43,321 bases of DNA, taken from assembly GCA_030681895.1 (NCBI GenBank), contig JAUXRI010000274.1, positions 1 through 43,321 on the forward strand, in the 5' to 3' direction. The notes beneath the pieces were generated by a model, which saw only the letters and a program-made list of their open reading frames with translations, was not told the origin of the DNA and did not search any database. The translations under genes and the position numbers were made by a program. The stretch is from Myxococcales bacterium (GTDB lineage: Bacteria; Myxococcota; Myxococcia; Myxococcales; Myxococcaceae). This document shows, piece after piece, positions 8,528 through 16,174 of this stretch; positions within the stretch are counted from its first letter, which is position 1, and each line of letters opens with the position of its first letter.

Positions 8528-8752
8528 ATGGCTGAGAGCGTCTACAAGGTCATCGAGCTGGTCGGCACGAGCGACACGTCGTGGGAGAAGGCCGCCGAGG
8601 CTGCCGTGAAGCGCGCGGCGAAGTCGATTCGCGACCTGCGCATCGCCGAAGTCACCAAGCTCGACATGCAGCTCGAGGACGGCAAGCCGGCCCTCTTCCG
8701 CGCCAAGCTCAGCGTGTCGTTCAAGTTCGAGAGCAAGGGCAAGGACAAGTAA
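8528..8752 (+). CDS. Dodecin family protein
   Basis: A 74-residue protein of the size and beta-alpha-beta-beta pattern of dodecins, which assemble into hollow dodecamers that store flavin. The opening VYKVIELVGTS and the end FRAKLSVSFKFE are typical. Well-studied flavin-binding dodecins carry a Trp in the DWFEV-type motif that stacks on the flavin; here the matching stretch is LRIAEV with Ile39, so flavin binding is not assured. AAGGAG lies about 7 bases before the ATG. The gene stands alone between the divergent diguanylate cyclase gene and the TetR-type operon. Confidence 0.9.
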   Translation: MAESVYKVIELVGTSDTSWEKAAEAAVKRAAKSIRDLRIAEVTKLDMQLEDGKPALFRAKLSVSFKFESKGKDK

Positions 8753-8786
8753 GCATCTGTTTTTGTTGTTCTGTTTCGAACTGGTT

Positions 8787-8816
8787 GCTTAGTAACTGGT
8801 CACTCAGTTACTAAGC
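8787..8816. promoter_or_regulatory. Perfect palindrome, probable operator of the TetR-type operon
   Basis: Arms GCTTAGTAACTG (8787-8798) and CAGTTACTAAGC (8805-8816) are perfect reverse complements separated by GTCACT. The element lies in an unusually AT-rich stretch (8758-8821) and ends 5 bases before the ATG of the TetR-type gene, overlapping where its ribosome site and promoter would be. TetR-family proteins typically bind such dyads and repress their own operon. It could instead terminate dodecin transcription, but the stem is AT-rich and no T-run follows. Regulator binding is inferred. Confidence 0.7.
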
Positions 8817-8821
8817 CTTCC

Positions 8822-9412
8822 ATGTCGCGTCCCCGGGTGATGTCCGACGAGCAGCTCGACGCCGCGGCGCGGGAGGCGTTCTTCGAGCTCGGCCCCGCAG
8901 CGCCCGTCTCTGACGTGGCCCGGAGGCTCGGCGTCAGCCAGGCCGCGTTGTTCCATCGCGCCGGCTCGAAAGAGGCGCTGATGTTGAAGGCGCTGTGTCC
9001 CGGAGCTCCGCACGCGCTGGCCGCCTTCGCTCAACCACCGCGCGCTGACGTCTCGCTGCACGCGCAGCTCGAGCCGACGTTGAGGTTGCTCCTGGAATTT
9101 CTGCACCAGGCGATTCCCGGGCTGATGATTCTTCGCGGCGCGGGCATTTCACTCCAGAAGGCCGTGCCTGCCGGGCCGCCACCGCCCGTCGCGATGCGCG
9201 CCGCGCTCGCCTCGTTCCTCACCATCGCCGCGGAGCGTCGCTTCACCACGCTCCCCGATGCCACCGCCACCGCCGACGCCATTCTCGGAGCGCTCGAAGC
9301 GCGCGTCGTCAACGCGTACCTCGGCGGCCCTGCGTTCATTGACGGCGACGACGCCACGTTCCTCCATGGCCTGCTCCAGGCCACGCTCCCCGGTCCACCC
9401 GCCGTTCCCTGA
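8822..9412 (+). CDS. TetR-family transcriptional regulator
   Basis: A 196-residue regulator. The N-terminal helix-turn-helix spans about residues 9-55, with VSDVARRLGVSQAALFHRAGSKEALMLKAL (in pieces: VSDVARRLGVS, then AALFHRAGSKEAL) matching the TetR DNA-binding domain, where Tyr-Tyr of many members is replaced by Leu-Phe. The C-terminal helical domain is divergent, as usual for ligand binding. The ATG at 8822 follows a perfect palindrome that is its likely operator, which argues for autoregulation. Three genes follow with an 11-base gap and then overlaps, so it probably controls their expression in response to a small molecule. The inducer is unknown. Confidence 0.88.
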   Translation: MSRPRVMSDEQLDAAAREAFFELGPAAPVSDVARRLGVSQAALFHRAGSKEALMLKALCPGAPHALAAFAQPPRADVSLHAQLEPTLRLLLEFLHQAIPGLMILRGAGISLQKAVPAGPPPPVAMRAALASFLTIAAERRFTTLPDATATADAILGALEARVVNAYLGGPAFIDGDDATFLHGLLQATLPGPPAVP

Positions 9413-9422
9413 AGCCACCACC

Positions 9423-10034
9423 ATGCACCTCGCCATCCTCGGCGGCACTGGACGAACCGGTGTCCTCCTCGTCCGTCGCGCGCTCGACGCCGGCCACACC
9501 CTTCGTGTGCTCGCGAGAGACGCGAAGAAGGTCACGCTCCAGCACCAGAAGCTCACCGTCGTCACCGGCGATGCGACGAACCCGGCCGACGTGGCGAGGC
9601 TCGTGGAAGGCGTCGACGCCGTCATCTCTGCGCTCGGCCCCGTGAAGGGCCAGGAGGAAGTCTGCAGCCGCGCGACCCAGGCGCTGCTGTCGACTGGCGT
9701 GCGCCGGTACGTGCTCACTTCAGGCGCCGGCCTCGACGTGCCGGGTGATGAGAAGGACCTGATGGGGCGAGTCATCTCGAAGCTGATCCGCGTCCTCTCG
9801 CCAGCCATGGTCATCGACAAAGAGAAGGAGCTGGCGCTGCTCCAGCAGAGCTCGCTGGAGTGGACGCTCGTCCGGCCGCCGCGGCTCGTCGACGCTCCGG
9901 CCACCGGCCGCGCTCGAATCGACGTGAAGGCGGGGCCGGGCTCGAAGGTGACGCGCGCCGACCTCGCCGACTTCCTGCTCGTGTGTGCCACGGAGAAACG
10001 CCATGTCCGAGAAGCGCCCTTCATCGCCAGCTGA
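9423..10034 (+). CDS. NAD(P)-binding protein, atypical SDR (NmrA/BVR-B-like)
   Basis: A 203-residue Rossmann-fold protein. The dinucleotide motif GGTGRTG is at residues 7-13, followed by LARDAKK, a VTGDATN segment and VDAVISALG, which are the landmarks of the NAD(P)H-binding/biliverdin-reductase-B-like atypical short-chain dehydrogenases. No classical YxxxK pair is evident, as expected for this group. It is the second gene of the TetR-type operon. The gap from the regulator is 10 bases and its end overlaps the DsbA-like gene by 32 bases. A redox or quinone-related role is plausible but not shown. The ATG at 9423 directly precedes the Rossmann fold. Confidence 0.85.
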   Translation: MHLAILGGTGRTGVLLVRRALDAGHTLRVLARDAKKVTLQHQKLTVVTGDATNPADVARLVEGVDAVISALGPVKGQEEVCSRATQALLSTGVRRYVLTSGAGLDVPGDEKDLMGRVISKLIRVLSPAMVIDKEKELALLQQSSLEWTLVRPPRLVDAPATGRARIDVKAGPGSKVTRADLADFLLVCATEKRHVREAPFIAS

Positions 10035-10665
10035 GCCGACCCTCGTGTATGGCTTCGACCCCATCTGCGGCTGGTGCTTCGGCTTCCGCACGGCGGTGGC
10101 GTCGCTGCGAAAGTCGCTCGCGGGCCGGGTGCGCTGGCGCGTCGCGTGTGGAGGCCTCGTCACCGGAGAGCGCATCACGCCCATCGCGCAGACACGCGAG
10201 TACCTGGAGCGAGGCATGGTGATGGTCGAGGCAGGCACCGACGCCCGCTTCGGAGAAGGCTTCACGAAGGGCCTGCTCGCACACGGCACGTGGGTCTCGA
10301 CGTCGGAGCCCGGGTGCCGCGCGGTGCTGCTGGTGCAGTCGCTCGAGGGCTCCGACAAGGCGCTCGACTTCGGCGACGAGCTCTCGCGCGCGTTCTACGG
10401 CGAGGGACGGCCGACCGACGACGTCGACTCACTCGAGCGCGTCGCGAAGAAGACGAAGGTCGACGCGAGGCGGCTGCTCGAGGCGTGGAGCGCTCCCGGC
10501 GCGGAGCATCAGACGTGGCAGGCCTTCTCGAAGGCCCGCGCAGAGGGCGTCATCTCGTATCCCTCGATGTTCCTCGACCGTGGACGAGGCCTCGAGCCCG
10601 TCGTGTCGGGGTGTCTGCCCGCGGACGAAGCCCTCGCCCGCATCGAACGGAGCCTCGCGTCATGA
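10003..10665 (+). CDS. DsbA-family thioredoxin-fold protein
   Basis: A 220-residue protein with the active-site motif Cys22-Gly-Trp-Cys25 (ICGWCFGF) straight after the first beta strand, and a cis-Pro segment ISYPSMFLD near residues 184-192. This is the plan of cytoplasmic DsbA/FrnE-type proteins, some of which act as thiol oxidoreductases or isomerases. There is no signal peptide, so it probably works in the cytoplasm. The ATG at 10003 has CGGAGAAA upstream. The gene begins inside the end of the previous gene (32-base overlap) and shares ATGA with the next, so translation of the operon is coupled. The partner substrate is unknown. Confidence 0.85.
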   Translation: MSEKRPSSPAEPTLVYGFDPICGWCFGFRTAVASLRKSLAGRVRWRVACGGLVTGERITPIAQTREYLERGMVMVEAGTDARFGEGFTKGLLAHGTWVSTSEPGCRAVLLVQSLEGSDKALDFGDELSRAFYGEGRPTDDVDSLERVAKKTKVDARRLLEAWSAPGAEHQTWQAFSKARAEGVISYPSMFLDRGRGLEPVVSGCLPADEALARIERSLAS

Positions 10666-11489
10666 CCACCGTGCTGGTGACTGGCGCGTCTGGAAACGTG
10701 GGCCGCGAAGTGGTGCGCGCGTGTGTCGCCGCCGGCTTCGACGTTCGCGCTGCGGGCACTGGTGGCGTTCGGTTCGACTTCACCGACCGGGCGACCTGGG
10801 GTGCCGCGCTCTCGAGCGTCGACTTCGTGTTCCTGCTTCGTCCTCCGCCGCTGGGAGACATGAGCGCCACGCTGAACCCGTTCGTCGACGCGGCGTTCGC
10901 GGCCGGCGTGAAGCACCTGGTGTTCCTCTCGGTGTCGGGCGCAGAGACGAAGACGTGGGTGCCGCACCGCAAGGTCGAAGACCACCTGAAGACGACGAAG
11001 GGCAACTGGACCGTGCTGCGGCCCGGCTTCTTCGCGCAGAACCTCGGCGACGCGTACCGCAGAGACGTGCAGGAGGACTCGCGACTCTTCGTGCCGGCGG
11101 CGCAGGGGCGCGTCGCGTTCCTCGACGTCGTCGACCTCGGTGACGTCACCGCGCGCGTCTTCCAGGAGCCCGAGCGGTTTCGTTCGAAGGCGATTCGGCT
11201 CGCGGGCCCAGAGGCGGTGACGTTCGAGCAGCTGGCGGCGCAGCTGACCTCGGTGCTCGGCCGACGCATCAGCTACGAGCCCGCCAGCATCGTCGGCTAC
11301 GTCTGGCATCTGTGGCGGAAGCGCGGCCTGTCGCTGATGCAGATTGTCGTCCAGACGGTGCTGCACGTCGGGCTGCGGTCAGGTGACGCGGAGGCGGTCG
11401 ATGACGAGCAGGTGGAGTTGCTCGGCCGGCCAGCGACGCCGCTGCGCGGGTACCTCGAAAGGAATCGGCAGGCGTGGCTGGTGCCTTGA
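10662..11489 (+). CDS. NmrA-like NAD(P)-binding protein
   Basis: A 275-residue atypical short-chain dehydrogenase. The Rossmann motif TGASGNVG is at residues 7-14, then VFLLRPPPLGD, GVKHLVFLSVSGAE and NWTVLRPGFFAQNL, the usual landmarks of NmrA-like and quinone-oxidoreductase-2-like proteins. It is the last gene of the TetR-controlled operon and its ATG overlaps the previous stop as ATGA. Two different NAD(P)-binding proteins plus a thiol oxidoreductase under one TetR-type regulator suggest a response to electrophiles or quinones; this is inference. The end of the gene is 2 bases from the end of the broken gene on the other strand. Confidence 0.85.
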   Translation: MTTVLVTGASGNVGREVVRACVAAGFDVRAAGTGGVRFDFTDRATWGAALSSVDFVFLLRPPPLGDMSATLNPFVDAAFAAGVKHLVFLSVSGAETKTWVPHRKVEDHLKTTKGNWTVLRPGFFAQNLGDAYRRDVQEDSRLFVPAAQGRVAFLDVVDLGDVTARVFQEPERFRSKAIRLAGPEAVTFEQLAAQLTSVLGRRISYEPASIVGYVWHLWRKRGLSLMQIVVQTVLHVGLRSGDAEAVDDEQVELLGRPATPLRGYLERNRQAWLVP

Positions 11490-11490
11490 G

Positions 11491-11744
11491 TCAGGGCGCG
11501 AGCTTCGCCTTCGCCAGACGCCCGATGGGCCGGTCCGTCAGGCCCTCGAGGACCGCCTCGTTCGTTTGCGTGAAGCCGAGCGTCCATGGTGGCGCGGCCG
11601 TCGAGCACGTCGCCGAGAGCTCCCGGAGCGACGGGTCGTTCAAGGCTCCGAGCGCCGCGACGGCGTGTCGTCGTGCACCCCGAGCTCCGCGGTCCAGGTC
11701 TGCCCCGACGCGACGAGCGCAGCCAACATGAGCAGGCGGACCAT
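11491..11744 (-). pseudogene. Small secreted protein gene broken by a frameshift
   Basis: Reading from the ATG at 11744 (GAAGAG about 8 bases upstream) gives the signal-peptide-like MVRLLMLAALVASGQTW, then AELGVHDD, and then a stop 8 codons later. The next frame continues with AVAALGALNDPSLRELSA and runs to the TGA at 11491, with minus-strand codon bias kept across the junction near 11660. A one-base loss there would explain both halves; the repaired protein would have about 84 residues. It could be a genuine pseudogene, a sequencing error, or two unrelated frames. No family is recognised. Two palindromic repeats lie just upstream. Confidence 0.45.
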
Positions 11745-11801
11745 GCGCCGACTCTTCGCCGCGTCTCGGTGCATGGCGGCGTGACCGACTCGTGGCCACA
11801 T

Positions 11802-11846
11802 CGAGTCTGAAGAAAAGCACACAGGCTGTTCGAATCTTCAGACTCG
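11802..11846. repeat. 45-bp palindromic repeat, copy 1
   Basis: A 45-base dyad with outer arms CGAGTCTGAAGA and TCTTCAGACTCG and an inner ACA/TGT pair about the same centre. The flanks ACAT and ATGT extend the symmetry. Copies 2 and 3 have the same length and ends. It lies upstream of the broken gene on the minus strand and is non-coding. It resembles REP-type palindromic elements; no RAYT transposase is in the window. Confidence 0.75.
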
Positions 11847-11904
11847 ATGTTCCCGTGCCCTCCGCACCTGCCTGCACCGCGTCGTGACGGCCTCGGAGCC
11901 ACAT

Positions 11905-11949
11905 CGAGTCCGAAGAAGCGCACACAGGCTGTTCGAATCTTCAGACTCG
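11905..11949. repeat. 45-bp palindromic repeat, copy 2
   Basis: This copy lies 103 bases after copy 1 in the same orientation. The right part is identical to copy 1, from GCACACAGGCTGTTCG through the end of the dyad; the left arm differs at a few bases (CGAGTCCGAA, GAAGCG). It ends 10 bases before the stop codon of the SDR-DUF2867 gene, so it could also shape the 3' end of that transcript. Confidence 0.75.
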
Positions 11950-11959
11950 ATTCGACCGC

Positions 11960-13387
11960 TCACGCAGACGCACCGGGCTCCGTCTGCGTCGTCTTCTCGG
12001 GGAGCGCCGGCGGGTGGTTGCGCGCGAGGTACCGCCCGAAGAAGTGCATCACGAGCGCATGCACCGGCGCCTGTGACAGCCGGTACACCAGCCACGGCAG
12101 CGCGGGCTCGAACCCGTGAATCGCAGAGAGCGTGTGACGCCGATTCGATACCTGCCGGAACTCGAGCCAGCCGGTCGTGGTCGTCTTCGAGAGCAGGCCA
12201 CCCACGATGTGGAACTTGTCTCTGGCGCTGTCCGACGCCTCGTCGATGAGTTCGAGCACCAGCAACGGCCACGGCACGCCGAGGAGCGAGAACGTCACCC
12301 GCGAGGAGCCCGGGACCTGGCCGACGCGAATGATGGCGCGGAAGAACCGGGGCAACCACGCCATGTACGCGTTCGAGATGAACCGCGCGTCACGCTCCGG
12401 CAGCGGTGGCAGGCGTTGAATCGAACGCACCGACCGCTGTGGAACGTCGGAGGCGCGCGTTCCCAGCGTCGACTTCGGCTTCGCGCGTTTGACGGTCTCG
12501 ACCAGCATGTCCTCGAAGCGGCGGTACCTGATGAGGCTGGCGATGGGCTCCACCGGCGAAGGCTGCGGCAGGTCGCATTGCAGGCTGTCGATGAGCGGGC
12601 TGATCAGCTCGTGCGACGCGCCAGAGAACAGCTGCACCCATCGCTTCGAGAACCCCGTCGAGGCGATGGGCACCGGGAGCATCAGCCGCCGCTTCCCGAG
12701 CACCGCGGCCGTCTTCCGCAGCAGGTCCTCGTAGGTGAGCGCTTCTCCGTTGACGAGGTCGAGCGTCTTGCCGACGAACGCCGGCGCCTGCACCGCCGCC
12801 TTCAGCACCGTCACCACGTCGTCGATGAAGATGGCCTGGCCCAGGCTCTTGGTCCACCGGGGGAGCACCATCCACGGCAGGCGCTGCACGAGCGCGTGCA
12901 GAATCTCGAACGAGCTGCCGCCGGGGCCCACCACCATGCCCGCGCGCAGACACGTCACGGGAATGCCGGTCGCCTGCAGCACGGCTTCGACCTCCTGGCG
13001 GCTCTGCAGGTGCGGGCTGACGTAGCCGGTGTCGGGGACCAGGCCGCCGAGGTAGATGATCTGTTTCACGCCGTGAGTGACGCACGCGCGCGCGAAGTTG
13101 TCGGCGAGCAGCAGGTCGGTGTCGTGGAAGCTGCCCTGAAAGAGCCGCGACGACGGCATCATCGAGTGCACCAGGTAGATGGCGACGTCGACGCCCTCGA
13201 GCGCGGCGCGGGTGCTGCTGGCCGAAAAGAGGTCGCACGCGCGCCACTCGACGTGCTCGGTCGCAGGTCGCGGGTGACGGCCGAGGGCGACGACCTGGAA
13301 CTCTGCTGCCAGCGCGGGGAGCAGGTGCGAGCCCACGAAGCCGCTCGCTCCGGTGACGGCGACGCGGGGGCGTGGAGCAGAGGTCAC
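11960..13387 (-). CDS. SDR-type NAD(P)-binding protein with C-terminal DUF2867 domain
   Basis: About 475 residues. The N-terminal Rossmann half has VAVTGASGFVGSHLLPAL close to the start, and later IIYLGGLVPDTG and CLRAGMVVGPGGSSFE. This is the plan of atypical extended short-chain dehydrogenases. The C-terminal third has IDEASDSARDKFHIVGGLL, then TGWLEFRQV and a helical PWLVYRLSQAPVHALVMHFF, which matches the DUF2867 domain fused to such proteins. The function is unknown. The start is uncertain: the frame is open to a GTG at 13438, but the GTG at 13387 puts the Rossmann motif in the usual place and leaves room for promoters towards the divergent TPR gene. Confidence 0.85.
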   Translation of the reverse strand: MTSAPRPRVAVTGASGFVGSHLLPALAAEFQVVALGRHPRPATEHVEWRACDLFSASSTRAALEGVDVAIYLVHSMMPSSRLFQGSFHDTDLLLADNFARACVTHGVKQIIYLGGLVPDTGYVSPHLQSRQEVEAVLQATGIPVTCLRAGMVVGPGGSSFEILHALVQRLPWMVLPRWTKSLGQAIFIDDVVTVLKAAVQAPAFVGKTLDLVNGEALTYEDLLRKTAAVLGKRRLMLPVPIASTGFSKRWVQLFSGASHELISPLIDSLQCDLPQPSPVEPIASLIRYRRFEDMLVETVKRAKPKSTLGTRASDVPQRSVRSIQRLPPLPERDARFISNAYMAWLPRFFRAIIRVGQVPGSSRVTFSLLGVPWPLLVLELIDEASDSARDKFHIVGGLLSKTTTTGWLEFRQVSNRRHTLSAIHGFEPALPWLVYRLSQAPVHALVMHFFGRYLARNHPPALPEKTTQTEPGASA

Positions 13388-13449
13388 GCTCGTCTGTGAC
13401 GCCCACCGTCCGCCCTCGCCACGAAAACGCTTCTTCACCCACGCGGCCC

Positions 13450-13469
13450 GTCCGGGGTCTCACCCGGAC
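13450..13469. promoter_or_regulatory. Palindrome one base before the TPR gene start
   Basis: GTCCGGG (13450-13456) and CCCGGAC (13463-13469) are perfect complements with a 6-base loop GTCTCA. The second arm ends one base before the ATG at 13471, where a ribosome site would be expected, and no other ribosome site is visible. It could be an RNA hairpin that limits translation, or an operator for the divergent pair. Which one applies cannot be read from sequence. Confidence 0.45.
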
Positions 13470-13470
13470 C

Positions 13471-13917
13471 ATGGCCTTCCTCAAATCGCTCTTCGGCAGC
13501 ACGTCGACCGAACAGGACTTCTCCGGGGCAAAGAAGCGTCGAGAAGCCTTTCTGGCGAACGCCACCACCGACGCAGAGTCCGACGCCGTCAACGCGGCCG
13601 CCGGGCTCATGCTCGACCGCAAGTATGTCGAGTGCATCGCAGCCTACGCTGCGGTCGCCGAGCAGTACCCGGAGCGTCGCGGCGAAGCGGAATCGCAGAT
13701 CGGCGCCGCCCACTATTTCCTCGGCGACCTCCACAAGGCCATCGAGTTCTACGTGCTCGCGCGAACCCACGGCGCCGACGAATCGATGATGGACGACAAC
13801 CTCTGGGAGGCATGTGAGGCGCTGGTGAAGAAGGGCGAGAAGGCCGCTGCCCAGCGCTACCTCGAGCTGTGTCCCACGGGCAGCTCCGTCAAGAAGGCGC
13901 AGAAAGCCCTCAGCTGA
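13471..13917 (+). CDS. TPR-like helical repeat protein, 148 aa
   Basis: A soluble all-helical protein. The middle (about residues 45-110) shows paired helices of tetratricopeptide type, such as KYVECIAAYAAVAEQYPERR and AAHYFLGDLHKAIEFYVLA (in pieces), with the small-residue pattern of TPR helices. The N-terminus MAFLKSLFGSTSTEQDF is short and amphipathic, not a cleavable signal. TPR modules usually mediate protein contacts; no partner is evident. It is divergent from the SDR-DUF2867 gene and converges on the DNA glycosylase gene with a 9-base gap. Confidence 0.8.
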   Translation: MAFLKSLFGSTSTEQDFSGAKKRREAFLANATTDAESDAVNAAAGLMLDRKYVECIAAYAAVAEQYPERRGEAESQIGAAHYFLGDLHKAIEFYVLARTHGADESMMDDNLWEACEALVKKGEKAAAQRYLELCPTGSSVKKAQKALS

Positions 13918-13926
13918 CCCGCCGAT

Positions 13927-14706
13927 TCACCGTCGCTGGCAGGTGTCGCAGGCGAACATCGTTCGGCTGCCGAGCTCCCATCGACGCACCGGGCCCTCAC
14001 ACCGCTTGCAGATGCGCTGGTTGTACACCCACGTGCGCTCTCCCTTCCGCGCGCGGCGGCCCTCGGGGGGCGGCACCGTGACGATGCGGCGGTCCTTCAC
14101 GCCTTTCGCGAGCTGCTGTCGCAACGTCTTCCACAAGCGGGTGAAGTCGCGCCGCTCGAGCTCGTCGCCACGAATCTCGGGGTGCAGCCCGGCCACGAAG
14201 AGGCCCTCGGCGCGGTAGACGTTCCCGACGCCGCTCAAGACCGACTGGTCGAGCAGCAGGGCGCCGATGGAGCGGCGGGAGCTCGACACCCGCTCCCACG
14301 CGAGGTCGGCGCGTGCATCGGCGCGCAGCAGGTCAGGGCCCAGCCGCTGATGAACTGCAGACACCTGCTCCAGGTCGAGCAGCTCGCACGCCGTCGGCCC
14401 GCTCAGGTCGAGGCACACGTCGTCGGTCTCGATGCGCCAGCGAATCGCGCCGCGTGGAGGCAGCACCGGTTGTTTCGAGCGGCGGAACCGACCGTAGAGC
14501 CCCAGGTGCACGTGCACGTTCGCGCCTGACTCGAACCGGTAGAAGAGGTGTTTGCCGAACGCCTCGATGGCGTCGACGCGCTGGCCGTCGAGCTCCGCGG
14601 CCTCGTCGGCGAAGCGGCCCTGCGGCGAAGTAGAGCGGATCCGCACGCCCGCCAGCACCTTGCGGTGGTCGAGCGCGAGCCGATGGAGCGTGTGGCCTTC
14701 AGGCAT
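13927..14706 (-). CDS. Fpg/Nei-family DNA glycosylase (endonuclease VIII-like)
   Basis: A base-excision repair enzyme of 259 residues. After Met removal the N-terminus PEGHTLHRL gives the catalytic Pro2 and Glu3, which place the true start at 14706 rather than at the upstream ATG. Lys52 in FGKHLF is the conserved beta-hairpin lysine. The helix-two-turn-helix region has QSVLSGVGNVYRAEGLF with Asn162. A zinc finger has Cys233, 236, 253 and 256, with Arg248 before the second pair. PEGHTLHR is typical of Nei/Nei2 rather than Fpg (PELPEVE), so it likely removes oxidised pyrimidines. It is probably monocistronic. Confidence 0.93.
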   Translation of the reverse strand: MPEGHTLHRLALDHRKVLAGVRIRSTSPQGRFADEAAELDGQRVDAIEAFGKHLFYRFESGANVHVHLGLYGRFRRSKQPVLPPRGAIRWRIETDDVCLDLSGPTACELLDLEQVSAVHQRLGPDLLRADARADLAWERVSSSRRSIGALLLDQSVLSGVGNVYRAEGLFVAGLHPEIRGDELERRDFTRLWKTLRQQLAKGVKDRRIVTVPPPEGRRARKGERTWVYNQRICKRCEGPVRRWELGSRTMFACDTCQRR

Positions 14707-14862
14707 GGGCCCCGAGCTAACGGGGCGCCCGTCGAGGCGCATGGCCAGTGCGTCGGCTCAGGACTGACGAAGGCACGCGCGCTGCATTGCTCCACGACAA
14801 GGGTCGACGCCACCGTGACCTGACGCGCTGTTCCGGTCGAAGCCCTTCACTTTGGAGTTCTC

Positions 14863-15123
14863 ATGGCTCTCTTGTCATTTCTCATCGTCGGTCTTCTCGC
14901 GGGTCTGCTCGCTCGCGCCGTGTTGCCAGGCAATCAATCGATGGGGTGGGTCGGCACCATGCTGCTGGGGGTCGTCGGCTCGTTCGTCGGCGGCGCGATC
15001 TCAACCCTGCTCCGCGGGGACAACCAGTGGACGCTGTTCACCACCAGTGGCCTCATCTGGTCGACCGTTGGCGCGCTCATCGTGCTGGGGGTGACCTCGA
15101 TGGCCGCACGGCGGAGTCTCTGA
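14863..15123 (+). CDS. GlsB/YeaQ/YmgE family membrane protein
   Basis: An 86-residue protein with three hydrophobic, Gly-rich segments (about 2-20, 28-47 and 60-80), including GLLAGLLARAVLPG and GWVGTMLLGVVGSFVGG, typical of transglycosylase-associated/GlsB-like stress proteins of the inner membrane. The molecular role of the family is not settled. GGAG lies about 6 bases before the ATG. The gene is followed by a convergent lipoprotein gene after 160 bases that hold no visible feature. Confidence 0.9.
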   Translation: MALLSFLIVGLLAGLLARAVLPGNQSMGWVGTMLLGVVGSFVGGAISTLLRGDNQWTLFTTSGLIWSTVGALIVLGVTSMAARRSL

Positions 15124-15283
15124 GGCCCGGTCGTGCATCGAGGTGCAACCGGCGTCTCGTCGTGCGAGCTGTGAGCGGTGTCGGAGGGCGCCTGACGCGT
15201 CAACGCCAGGGCTGCGGAGCTAATCAGCGTCACATTGACCGCACATCACGACTCAGGCGGTCAGACCGACTTCGCAGCGATGT

Positions 15284-15970
15284 TCAGAATCGCAGATAGA
15301 CGCCAGACCGGCGCGTGTAGCGCGGGACGAACACGCGCACGGCCGGCTGCACGGGGCGGTACGTGGGGTAGCGCACGTACGCACGCGGCGCGCGGTAGTA
15401 GACCGGCTGCGGCGGAGGCGCCCACTGCGCCTGCGGCTGCGTCACCTGCGCCATCTGCTCGGGTGGCGCGCGGTGCGCGGCGATCTCTTCGGGGCGCTCC
15501 AGTGAGACCCACCACGCGTCGTACGCATCGGGCGCCGTCCGTGCCGTGATTTCGACGGTGAGCCCGGGCTGTTGGTCGATCATCGGCGCCGCGCTCATGC
15601 GCATCACGCGCTGCTGATCCGATTGGGCGAGCGTCTGCATCGAGATGAACTGCACCAGGCACTGCTGCGTCGCTGGGTCCTCGTTGCGGGTGCCGACCTC
15701 GAGGCCGACGAGGTCGCCAGGGTCTCCGTACGCGTTCAGCTCGACCGTGCCGTTGCTGAACGACTGGTACGGCACGTCGGTGAAGACGCCGGTGTCGATG
15801 ACGGTCGCGGGAATCGGGTGCATGCCGGCGACGCAAGGGGTCTGCTCCGCAGCGGCCATCACCGTCTCGAGCGGTCGAATGCGTGGCGGCGAGGACGGCG
15901 CGCGAACGACCTGCTGTTGCGAGGCACAGCTCAAGCTGACCAACGCGAGGACGGCGACGAGTCTGGGCAT
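15284..15970 (-). CDS. Putative lipoprotein, 228 aa, Pro/Tyr/Arg-rich C-terminus
   Basis: The start MPRLVAVLALVSLSCAS is a short signal peptide with a lipobox ending in Cys15. The mature part has a beta-rich middle (residues 55-160) and a tail of about 50 residues rich in Pro, Tyr and Arg (PVYYRAPRAYVRYPTYRP), which may be disordered or stick to the cell wall or DNA. GAGGAG lies about 5 bases before the ATG. No family is recognised. It faces the GlsB-like gene tail to tail, and its promoter shares the region 15971-16174 with the NCS1 transporter. Confidence 0.8.
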   Translation of the reverse strand: MPRLVAVLALVSLSCASQQQVVRAPSSPPRIRPLETVMAAAEQTPCVAGMHPIPATVIDTGVFTDVPYQSFSNGTVELNAYGDPGDLVGLEVGTRNEDPATQQCLVQFISMQTLAQSDQQRVMRMSAAPMIDQQPGLTVEITARTAPDAYDAWWVSLERPEEIAAHRAPPEQMAQVTQPQAQWAPPPQPVYYRAPRAYVRYPTYRPVQPAVRVFVPRYTRRSGVYLRF

Positions 15971-16174
15971 GCGGGCTCCTCAGAAGGGGAGGCGCATCAT
16001 CATCGGTTGGCGCCCGAGAACCAACGAGTCATCTCCGCATGGGAGCACGCCACGTCACGGCGTGGGTCGACGCAGCACGGAGTTGACCTGGAAGTGTGGG
16101 TCGAGCCCATCGCGGTCAGTTCGTGCCGGGGCGCGTAGCCGAGCCCCGCGTCGGTGCTATGTCGCCGCTCCCTC

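Noticed and set aside
15971..16174. Riboswitch or structured leader before the NCS1 transporter
   Set aside because: The 204-base divergent gap shows no conserved riboswitch core and only short GC stems expected by chance.
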